Assembly (NCBI GenBank): GCA_009703845.1
Contig: WLFI01000033.1
Span: 1 to 6,883, forward strand
Length of the DNA: 6,883 nucleotides
DNA from: Actinomycetota bacterium
Lineage (GTDB): Bacteria > Actinomycetota > Actinomycetes > Actinomycetales > Microbacteriaceae
Reading direction: 5' to 3'
Made by a program: the position numbers and the translations under genes. Below the pieces are notes generated by a model that was not told where the DNA came from, did not search any database, and worked only from the letters and a program-made list of their open reading frames with translations. Positions 1 through 5,366 of the stretch are shown piece after piece (the first letter of the stretch is position 1; the number at the start of each line of letters is the position of its first letter).

Positions 1-1113
1 ATATCTGCGCTCGCTCGCCGTTGCAGCACCAATTGCCAAGATGCGAACCTCGCTGAGTTCAAAGGAGAGGGCGCAAGAGCTGCCTTCGGCGAAAGTTTTG
101 AACTCAGTGAAATTTATAGTTTTTGAATCTGGCTGGCTTGGAACATCAAATATCGTCGAGATTTGCTCTGCAGTAATGTCATCGACGACATCGCCTGTAC
201 TTGCATCCTCAGATTCCGATGCCTTCACACCTCGAAGTCGAAGAACTCGCTCGGTAAGAGTGCGGAACTGTAAGTTTGTGAAGACGCGTCTGACTTCAGC
301 TTGATTGACTCCCTCGATCTTTAATTCATCGAGACTAACTGGGAGCTCTAGGTCACGAACAAGGCGGTTGAGGCGACGGTTACGAACCGCCTCTTGTTTG
401 TGCTCGCGCAGACTCTCGCCGACTTTCCCACCGATCGAATCAGCGGCTTCCAAAATCGCCTCAAGTGAATGATGCTCCTGTAGCCATTTGGCAGCCGTCT
501 TTGGGCCAACACCGGGAATGCCGGGAAGGTTGTCTGAGGTCTCCCCCACGAGCGCTGCCAGGTCAGAGTACTGGTTGGCGTGAACCCCGTATTTTGCGTA
601 AACGGCCTCGTCGTTCATCCGTGCCAAATTCATGACACCCTTCACCGGATAAAGGATGGTGGTGTTTTCAGAAATCAACTGGAAGGTGTCGCGGTCTCCA
701 GAGACGATGAACACCTCATAACCAGCGTCGTCACCCATCTTCGAGAGAGTCGCAATCACGTCATCGGCCTCATAGTTCACCTTTGTGATGGTGACTATGT
801 TCATGGCGGCCAACGCTTCGGTAAGCAGCTCGGTTTGACCGTTGAATTCGGGTGGCGTTTCGCCCCTAGTGCCTTTGTAGGCAGGGTATTCATCGGTCCT
901 GAATGATGATCGAGACAAGTCAAAAGCAACTGCCATGTGGGTCGGCTGTTCCGCCTGCAGGATGTTCAGCATCATCGAGATGAAGCCGTGAACCGCGTTG
1001 GTGTGCTGCCCAGCCGAAGTTTTGAATGAATCTGGGCTCAGCGCATAAAAAGCTCTAAATGCTAGAGAATGCCCGTCAATGAGCAGCAAGGTAGGCTTGG
1101 CAACAGCGTTCAT
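1..1113 (-). CDS. polA: DNA polymerase I, N-terminal part (5'-nuclease domain), cut by window edge
   Basis: Partial gene: 371 codons are open from the ATG at 1113 to the left edge, so the polymerase domain of this usually ~880-residue enzyme is outside. It fills gaps and removes RNA primers and flaps in replication and repair. Residues 1-290 form the FEN-like 5'-nuclease: the N-terminal motif LLLIDGHSLAFRAFYAL with D13, the acidic patch YEADD (E115, D117, D118), SGDRD (D140, D142), then the helix-hairpin-helix region ETSDNLPGIPGVGPKTAAKW (191-210). Residues from about 300 are weakly conserved and should begin the 3'-5' exonuclease-like domain, which in many actinobacterial PolA proteins is catalytically dead; too little is visible to judge here. 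One metal-site position that is usually Asp (GDxSDN) is Glu191. There is no Shine-Dalgarno before the ATG but a TAGGCT box 6 nt upstream, suggesting a leaderless mRNA. It is divergent from the thioesterase gene. Identification is firm. Confidence 0.96.
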   Translation of the reverse strand, partial: MNAVAKPTLLLIDGHSLAFRAFYALSPDSFKTSAGQHTNAVHGFISMMLNILQAEQPTHMAVAFDLSRSSFRTDEYPAYKGTRGETPPEFNGQTELLTEALAAMNIVTITKVNYEADDVIATLSKMGDDAGYEVFIVSGDRDTFQLISENTTILYPVKGVMNLARMNDEAVYAKYGVHANQYSDLAALVGETSDNLPGIPGVGPKTAAKWLQEHHSLEAILEAADSIGGKVGESLREHKQEAVRNRRLNRLVRDLELPVSLDELKIEGVNQAEVRRVFTNLQFRTLTERVLRLRGVKASESEDASTGDVVDDITAEQISTIFDVPSQPDSKTINFTEFKTFAEGSSCALSFELSEVRILAIGAATASERRY

Positions 1114-1119
1114 AACGCA

Positions 1120-1125
1120 AGCCTA
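1120..1125 (-). promoter_or_regulatory. Putative -10 box of a leaderless polA promoter
   Basis: TAGGCT on the minus strand fits the TANNNT pattern of housekeeping -10 elements. It ends 6 nt before the polA ATG, which would put the transcription start at or next to the A of the start codon. No purine-rich ribosome binding site precedes this ATG, which supports a leaderless transcript, a common mode in actinobacteria. No good -35 hexamer is visible 16-18 nt upstream, so the call is tentative. Confidence 0.4.
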
Positions 1126-1148
1126 ACCGTCATTCACACGCTAACTAC

Positions 1149-1152
1149 GGAG
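1149..1152 (+). promoter_or_regulatory. Ribosome binding site of the thioesterase gene
   Basis: GGAG lies 4 nt before the ATG at 1157. A second in-frame ATG at 1166 would be 13 nt away, so the site favours 1157 even though its spacing is rather short. The promoter for this gene must lie within the 43-bp gap shared with divergent polA or reach into the polA coding start; no clear one is seen. Confidence 0.5.
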
Positions 1153-1156
1153 CAAG

Positions 1157-1597
1157 ATGTCTGAGATGAGTGCCAAGTTGTCGCCAGCAGCCGCTGAGTT
1201 GATGAAAGAGCGCGGTTTGGGAGAACTGGCCGAACGCATGGGAATCTCGCTTCTGGAACTTAGCGCAGAGCGCGCAGTTGCCACCATGCCCGTAGAGGGA
1301 AACCGCCAGCCACTAGGGCTTTTGCACGGCGGTGCTTATGTCGTTTTGGCAGAGACGCTTGGATCATTCGCTGCGAATGTCTGGGCACTACCGCTCGATA
1401 AGTTTGCTGTCGGTATCGACATAAACGCCTCTCACACCAAATCTGCCACAGCTGGTTTGGTAACTGCCACCTGCACGGCTATCAGCCTGGGCAAGACCAT
1501 CACGCTCCACGAGATTGCGGTAGTTGACGCAACTGGCGCGAGGCTGTCCACGATTCGAATCACTAACCTGCTTCGCGACCGGCGCTCAGAAAAATAG
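1157..1597 (+). CDS. PaaI/YdiI-type hotdog-fold acyl-CoA thioesterase
   Basis: The 146-residue protein has the size and motif of single-domain hotdog thioesterases, which hydrolyse aromatic or aliphatic acyl-CoA to free acid and CoA in the cytosol, usually as tetramers. The key stretch is LLHGGAYVVLAETLGS (55-70): H57-G58-G59 starts the long central helix and E66 is the expected catalytic carboxylate of the YdiI / Arthrobacter 4-hydroxybenzoyl-CoA thioesterase branch. VGIDINASHTKSA (about 85-97) matches the following strand and CoA-binding region, and the C-terminal strands (TITLHEIAVVD, STIRITNLL) complete the fold. There is no signal peptide or membrane segment. Its substrate cannot be read from the sequence; no phenylacetate or menaquinone genes are in view, so naming it paaI or menI would be a guess. 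It is divergent from polA and convergent with pdtaR, whose stop lies 5 nt beyond its own. Family assignment is firm, function general. Confidence 0.9.
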   Translation: MSEMSAKLSPAAAELMKERGLGELAERMGISLLELSAERAVATMPVEGNRQPLGLLHGGAYVVLAETLGSFAANVWALPLDKFAVGIDINASHTKSATAGLVTATCTAISLGKTITLHEIAVVDATGARLSTIRITNLLRDRRSEK

Positions 1598-1602
1598 TTC
1601 GC

Positions 1603-2208
1603 CTACTCTTCTTCGGCCTTCGGCTTGTCTTGAAGTTGCTCAATAACCGTCTTGGCCACCTGCGCCATGGTGAGTCGTCTATCCATTGAACTCTTTTGAA
1701 TCCATCTGAACGCATCCGGCTCATCTTTGACGAGGTTTTTGCTGATCAGAAGCCCCTTTGCTCGATCAACAAGTTTTCGAGTCTCGAGGCGCTCAGCGAG
1801 ATCTGCTATTTCGGATTCAAGCGCACTCAGTTGGGCGTGACGGCTCATTGCTATCTCAATCGCCGGTAGCAAATCATTCGGCGAGAACGGCTTAACCACG
1901 TAGGCCATAGCGCCAGCCTCGGATGCTCGCTCGACGAGTTCTCTCTGGCTAAACGCGGTTAGCAGCACAACTGGAATTTTTAAAGCCGAAATCTTTTCGG
2001 CAGCCTCGATGCCATCCATCTTTGGCATCTTTATGTCCATAACGATTACATCTGGTCGATGTTCGGTGGCAAGGGCAACGGCGGCCTCACCGTCACCCGC
2101 CTCGGCAATAACATCGAAACCGTATTCGCGAAGAGTTTCAACGATGTCCAACCTAATGATTGACTCATCCTCTGCTACCAATGCGGTGCGTCGCGTTTGT
2201 TCTGACAT
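1603..2208 (-). CDS. pdtaR: Response regulator with ANTAR RNA-binding domain (PdtaR-type antiterminator)
   Basis: The 201-residue protein has an N-terminal receiver domain (about 8-122) with acidic pocket E13-D14, phosphoacceptor D58 in VIVMDIKMPKMDG, T84 and K106 in VVKPF. A short helical linker (about 125-145) leads into an ANTAR domain (about 133-191) with the hallmarks DRAKGLLISK, AFRWIQKSSMDRR and the alanine/valine-rich last helix. This matches Mycobacterium tuberculosis PdtaR (Rv1626). In that family, phosphorylation by the soluble histidine kinase PdtaS triggers binding to paired hairpins in mRNA leaders and prevents premature termination. No kinase gene is in the window; in mycobacteria pdtaS is also unlinked. 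I chose the ATG at 2208 because it begins directly before the receiver domain and has a -10-like box 7 nt upstream; an in-frame TTG at 2238 would add ten unlikely residues. The gene is convergent with the thioesterase and divergent from tRNA-Leu. Confidence 0.93.
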   Translation of the reverse strand: MSEQTRRTALVAEDESIIRLDIVETLREYGFDVIAEAGDGEAAVALATEHRPDVIVMDIKMPKMDGIEAAEKISALKIPVVLLTAFSQRELVERASEAGAMAYVVKPFSPNDLLPAIEIAMSRHAQLSALESEIADLAERLETRKLVDRAKGLLISKNLVKDEPDAFRWIQKSSMDRRLTMAQVAKTVIEQLQDKPKAEEE

Positions 2209-2215
2209 GGCTGCT

Positions 2216-2223
2216 ACTTTATA
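2216..2223 (-). promoter_or_regulatory. Putative -10 box of a leaderless pdtaR promoter
   Basis: TATAAAGT on the minus strand contains the TANNNT hexamer TAAAGT, ending 7 nt before the ATG at 2208. No Shine-Dalgarno sequence is present before that ATG. Both facts point to a transcript starting at or next to the start codon, as proposed for polA. If right, the upstream TTG start at 2238 would lie outside the mRNA. No clear -35 element is seen. Confidence 0.45.
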
Positions 2224-2258
2224 GGATGCACAGCTCAAACTATGGCTAAATCTTTCGA

Positions 2259-2264
2259 TAGACT
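2259..2264 (+). promoter_or_regulatory. Putative -10 box of the tRNA-Leu promoter
   Basis: TAGACT fits TANNNT and would start transcription around 2271, giving a short 5' leader of about 10 nt before the tRNA at 2281, for RNase P removal. It sits in the 72-bp gap shared with the divergent pdtaR. No TTGACA-like -35 is found at 16-18 nt, so support is only position and pattern. Confidence 0.35.
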
Positions 2265-2280
2265 AAGAAACGTTGTTTCG

Positions 2281-2363
2281 GCCGGAATGGCGGAACGGCA
2301 GACGCGGAGCACTCAAAATGCTTTGTCCGAAAGGGCGTGTGGGTTCGAATCCCACTTCCGGCA
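2281..2363 (+). tRNA. tRNA-Leu, anticodon CAA (reads UUG)
   Basis: The cloverleaf folds by hand. The acceptor stem GCCGGAA (2281-2287) pairs fully with TTCCGGC (2356-2362), with discriminator A at 2363, the leucine identity base. The D-arm is short, with GCG/CGC and the GG pair in its loop. The anticodon arm is GAGCA-CTCAAAA-TGCTT, with loop bases giving anticodon CAA after U33; its stem has one G-U pair. A long class II variable arm forms GTCC-GAAA-GGGC, expected for leucine. The T-arm is GTGGG-TTCGAAT-CCCAC. The 3' CCA is not encoded (ACAAA follows), so it must be added by tRNA nucleotidyltransferase. A terminator hairpin starts about 5 nt after the discriminator base. It stands as a single tRNA gene between pdtaR and pyk. 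Confidence 0.97.
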
Positions 2364-2364
2364 C

Positions 2365-2405
2365 AAAAAAAGCGGCGATCATTCGTGATCGCCGCTTTTC
2401 TTATT
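2365..2405. terminator. Bidirectional intrinsic terminator between tRNA-Leu and pyk
   Basis: A perfect inverted repeat of 14 bp (AAAAGCGGCGATCA at 2368-2381 and TGATCGCCGCTTTT at 2386-2399) closes on a TTCG tetraloop. Read rightward, the GC-rich stem runs into CTTTTCTTATTT and ends the tRNA transcript. Read leftward, it runs into seven Ts (the A-run at 2365-2371 on the plus strand) and ends the pyk (gltBD-pyk) transcript, 11 nt after the pyk stop. Symmetric A/T flanks make it a good terminator in both directions. Confidence 0.92.
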
Positions 2406-2410
2406 TGAAA

Positions 2411-3856
2411 CTAACTTCTGTTGTATCCAGGCACTGCGACATTCAATGCGTCGCCAACTTTGTGTACTCGCAATGAGTTAGTAGATCCTGGGATGCCCGG
2501 AGGCGTGCCTGCAACAACGACAACCTCATCACCAATTTGGCAAAGACCTTCTCTTAGAACGATCTCGTCGACTTGGTGCATCATCGCGTCGGTGTGGGTG
2601 ACCTTCTCGACCAAGTAGGTCTCAGATCCCCACGACATGGCGAGACGGTTTCGGGTTTCAACACTCGGCGTAAAGGCCAGGGTCGGAACCGATGAGCGAA
2701 GTCGCGAAACTCGTCTGAACGAATCTCCGCTTTCTGTGAAAACACACACATACTTTGAGCCAAGTAGCTCAGCAATCTCGACAGCGGCCAAAGACACGGC
2801 TCCAGAGTGGGTGTGAGGACGGGTACCTAGTGGTGGAATGCGATCCATTCCGTTCTCCTCGGTCGACTCAACGATTCGGGCCATTGTTGCGACGGTTTCG
2901 ACCGGGAACTTACCAACCGAGGTTTCGCCTGACAACATGACAGCGTCTGCACCATCAAGAATTGCGTTTGCAACGTCGCTCGCTTCAGCTCTTGTTGGGC
3001 GAGCGTTCTCAATCATCGATTCGAGCATCTGCGTAGCGACAATCACAGGCTTTGCCCAGCGACGCGAGAGTTCAACGGCTCGCTTCTGAACCAGAGGAAC
3101 CTGCTCGAGAGGAAGCTCTACTCCTAGGTCTCCGCGGGCAACCATGACGCCGTCAAATGCGTCGATGATTTCTTCTAGCGCCTCAACTGCCTGTGGTTTC
3201 TCAACCTTGGCAATCACCGGAAGGAACTTGCCTTCTTCTTTCATAATCTCGTGCACTCGAACAATGTCTGATGCGTTTCGAACGAACGACAAAGCGATGA
3301 TGTCTGCACCGAGCTTGATTGCCCAACGGAGGTCTTCTTCGTCCTTTTCAGAAAGAGCCGGAACGTTAACAGCCACACCCGGGAGGTTGATTCCCTTGTT
3401 ATTGCTAACTGGGCCAGGTACTTCAACAACGGTGGTTACGGTGGTAGCCGTCACTTCGGTGGCTCGCAGGCCAACCTTGCCGTCGTCGATGAGTAGCTGG
3501 TCGCCTACGCTAACGTCGCCAGGAAGGCCCTTGAAGGTGGTTCCACAAATGTTTACGTCACCTTGCACTTCGTCAATGGTGATTTTGAAGGTTGCACCCT
3601 TCTCAAGCATGACTGGGCCGTCAGCGAAGCGGCCTAGTCGAATTTTTGGACCCTGTAGGTCAACCAGAATTCCAACTGCCTTACCGGTGTCTGCAGCAGC
3701 CTTACGAACGTTGTTGAATACTTCTTCGTGCACGTCGTAAGAACCATGGCTAAGGTTCATTCGTGCTACGTCTACTCCAGCCTCGATAACGGCACGAATC
3801 TGCTCGTAACTCGAAGTTACTGGTCCAAGTGTCGCGACAATCTTTGCGCGTCTCAT
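2411..3856 (-). CDS. pyk: Pyruvate kinase
   Basis: The 481-residue protein (normal length is about 470-480) converts phosphoenolpyruvate + ADP to pyruvate + ATP, the last step of glycolysis; it is cytosolic and normally tetrameric. It opens with RRAKIVATLGP and the substrate-binding RMNLSHG (R32, N34, S36). The mobile B domain spans about 71-165. The active-site core holds VIAKVEKP (catalytic K217, metal ligand E219), VARGDLGVE (D243), the signature VATQMLESMI and LDGADAVMLSGETSVGKFP. The C-terminal third is the usual regulatory-type domain. DLQGPKIRLG (66-75) carries Leu, Gln, Lys and Leu where potassium-dependent enzymes have Thr, Lys, Glu and Thr, so independence from K+ is predicted. Two adjacent ATG codons exist; GAGG at 3862-3865 is 5 nt from the second (3856) but only 2 nt from the first (3859), so I start at 3856. 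It lies 49 nt after gltD on the same strand and ends at the bidirectional terminator. Confidence 0.97.
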   Translation of the reverse strand: MRRAKIVATLGPVTSSYEQIRAVIEAGVDVARMNLSHGSYDVHEEVFNNVRKAAADTGKAVGILVDLQGPKIRLGRFADGPVMLEKGATFKITIDEVQGDVNICGTTFKGLPGDVSVGDQLLIDDGKVGLRATEVTATTVTTVVEVPGPVSNNKGINLPGVAVNVPALSEKDEEDLRWAIKLGADIIALSFVRNASDIVRVHEIMKEEGKFLPVIAKVEKPQAVEALEEIIDAFDGVMVARGDLGVELPLEQVPLVQKRAVELSRRWAKPVIVATQMLESMIENARPTRAEASDVANAILDGADAVMLSGETSVGKFPVETVATMARIVESTEENGMDRIPPLGTRPHTHSGAVSLAAVEIAELLGSKYVCVFTESGDSFRRVSRLRSSVPTLAFTPSVETRNRLAMSWGSETYLVEKVTHTDAMMHQVDEIVLREGLCQIGDEVVVVAGTPPGIPGSTNSLRVHKVGDALNVAVPGYNRS

Positions 3857-3861
3857 CATTT

Positions 3862-3865
3862 CCTC
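3862..3865 (-). promoter_or_regulatory. Ribosome binding site deciding the pyk start
   Basis: GAGG on the minus strand is 5 nt before the ATG at 3856 and only 2 nt before the tandem ATG at 3859. Normal spacing favours the second ATG. Its presence also shows that pyk is translated from an mRNA with a leader, in contrast to polA and pdtaR, which fits readthrough from gltD or a promoter further upstream. Confidence 0.6.
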
Positions 3866-3905
3866 ATTCTTGTTGTTGGCCTGTTTAGACCCCGAGCAAC
3901 GAATC

Positions 3906-5366
3906 TCAGCTATAAACCGAGATCGGTTGGTCGGTTGGTTTGACCGGAGCGGGTAGCTCCGTAGATCCTTCTAGATGGGCGTCGATAGCCGCAGCAGCCG
4001 CTCTTCCTTCGGCGATTGCCCAGACTATTAAACTTTGGCCACGGCCAGCATCTCCAGCCACGAACATCCCAGAAATGTTGGTTTCCCAACGTTCATCGCG
4101 ATTTATGTTGCCACGAGAATCGAGAGTTGCGTGTGCTTGCTCTTCTAGCGTGTCGCTCTCAGCGCCCGTAAATCCGAGCGCCAGCAGCACTAGATCGGCC
4201 TTCAAGATTTGTTCAGTGCCAACCTTTGGAACTCTCTTGCCGTCGACAAATTCGGTTTCGGCCACTTTGATGCCTGTCACTTGGCCGTCTTTACCCACAA
4301 AGGCAACCGTTGACGCTAGGTACTTACGCTCACCGAACTCCTCGTGTGCACTTGCAATCTCGAAAAGTGTTGGGAAGGTTGGCCAAGGTTGGTCATCTCG
4401 TCTCTCAGAGGGTGGTTGCACTCCAATGGCCAAAGTAGTCACCGAGGCAGCGCCCTGGCGAGTCGCCGTGCCCAGGCAGTCTGCGCCGGTATCTCCGCCA
4501 CCCAGGATAACCACGTGCTTTCCTTCGGCAGAGATTTGGTTTGTTACTGAATCACCGGCGACAGCCTTGTTGGCTTGTGTCAAATACTCCATTGCAAAAT
4601 GAACCCCGTCGAGGTTTCTGCCTTCAACATCTAAGTCGCGCGGCTTGGTTGCTCCGGTGGCAACCAATACTGCATCGAAGCGACTTTTCAGTTCTTGCCA
4701 GGTTATGTCTTTACCGATTTCGACTCCAGCTCGGAATCGAGTTCCCTCGGCCTCCATCTGCTTAATGCGTCGCTCTAGGTGAACCTTCTCCATTTTGAAA
4801 TCGGGGATGCCGTAGCGAAGCAAACCACCGATCCTGTCATCGCGTTCATAAACAGCCACGGTGTGCCCTGCACGAGTCAACTGCTGAGCTGCGGCCAAAC
4901 CTGCAGGGCCGGAGCCCACCACTGCGACCGTCTTGCCGGTAAGGCGTTCCGGTTGGTGGGGCTGAACGAAGCCGTTGTCGAATGCTTCATCAATGATCGA
5001 AACTTCGATCTCTTTGATGGTTACCGCCGGTTGGTTGATGCCAAGTACGCAGGCGCTCTCGCAGGGAGCTGGGCAGAGGCGACCAGTGAACTCTGGAAAG
5101 TTATTGGTTTTGTGCAGTCTTTCGATTGCAGACTTGTTGTCTTCTCGCCAGGTGAGGTCATTCCATTCGGGAATCAGGTTTCCGAGCGGACAGCCTTGGT
5201 GACAGAATGGCACACCACAATCCATGCAGCGCGAGGCTTGGGTGGTGATCACGCCCTTGTCGCGACGCTCGTAAACCTCTTTCCAGTCGAGAATACGAAC
5301 CGGAACTGGTCGACGGGCAGCGGTTTCGCGGCTGGTTACTTTTAGAAATCCACGCGGATCAGCCAT
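3906..5366 (-). CDS. gltD: Glutamate synthase (NADPH) small subunit, FeS/FAD oxidoreductase
   Basis: The 486-residue beta subunit of bacterial GOGAT passes electrons from NAD(P)H through FAD and iron-sulfur clusters to the FMN of the large subunit. The N-terminal ferredoxin-like domain holds C47-x2-C50-x4-C55-x3-C59 and a second set C98-x3-C102-x3-C106, the pattern for two [4Fe-4S] clusters. An FAD-binding Rossmann motif VGSGPAG lies at 150-156, followed by IGGLLRYGIPDFKMEK (179-194), typical of the GltD/PreT family. The NADPH-binding Rossmann motif is GGGDTGADC (289-297), and the closing FAD motif GMFVAGDAGRG lies near the C-terminus. The start at 5366 has a strong GGAGGT 5 nt upstream and overlaps the end of gltB by 8 nt (ATG GCT GA), implying translational coupling and equal subunit supply. 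In-frame codons reaching to 5405 lie inside gltB and precede this site. pyk follows after 49 nt. Confidence 0.97.
   Translation of the reverse strand: MADPRGFLKVTSRETAARRPVPVRILDWKEVYERRDKGVITTQASRCMDCGVPFCHQGCPLGNLIPEWNDLTWREDNKSAIERLHKTNNFPEFTGRLCPAPCESACVLGINQPAVTIKEIEVSIIDEAFDNGFVQPHQPERLTGKTVAVVGSGPAGLAAAQQLTRAGHTVAVYERDDRIGGLLRYGIPDFKMEKVHLERRIKQMEAEGTRFRAGVEIGKDITWQELKSRFDAVLVATGATKPRDLDVEGRNLDGVHFAMEYLTQANKAVAGDSVTNQISAEGKHVVILGGGDTGADCLGTATRQGAASVTTLAIGVQPPSERRDDQPWPTFPTLFEIASAHEEFGERKYLASTVAFVGKDGQVTGIKVAETEFVDGKRVPKVGTEQILKADLVLLALGFTGAESDTLEEQAHATLDSRGNINRDERWETNISGMFVAGDAGRGQSLIVWAIAEGRAAAAAIDAHLEGSTELPAPVKPTDQPISVYS

Noticed and set aside
580..906. 108-codon open frame on the plus strand opposite polA
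   Set aside because: Antisense to the PolA 5'-nuclease domain, no ribosome binding site or known motif.
1114..1156. Operator or palindrome in the polA/thioesterase divergent gap
   Set aside because: The 43-bp gap shows no convincing inverted repeat; only the polA -10-like box and the thioesterase ribosome site can be pointed out.
1598..1660. Possible terminator between the thioesterase and pdtaR (GGCCTTCGGC-like stem)
   Set aside because: The repeat is very short, lies inside the pdtaR coding end and has no T-run, so it does not support a terminator call.
2273..2476. 67-codon open frame running through tRNA-Leu and the terminator
   Set aside because: It is a by-product of tRNA and hairpin sequence and then overlaps the pyk end; not a gene.
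3144..3740. 198-codon open frame on the plus strand opposite pyk
   Set aside because: It lies wholly antisense to a clearly conserved pyruvate kinase; its serine/threonine-rich composition is what reversed codons of that gene produce, and it shows no domain or ribosome site.
3940..4602. 220-codon open frame on the plus strand opposite gltD
   Set aside because: Antisense shadow of the conserved gltD frame, with no recognisable motif.
4779..5345. 188-codon open frame on the plus strand opposite the 5' part of gltD
   Set aside because: It covers the region encoding the cysteine clusters and FAD motif of GltD on the other strand; composition and lack of motifs mark it as a shadow.
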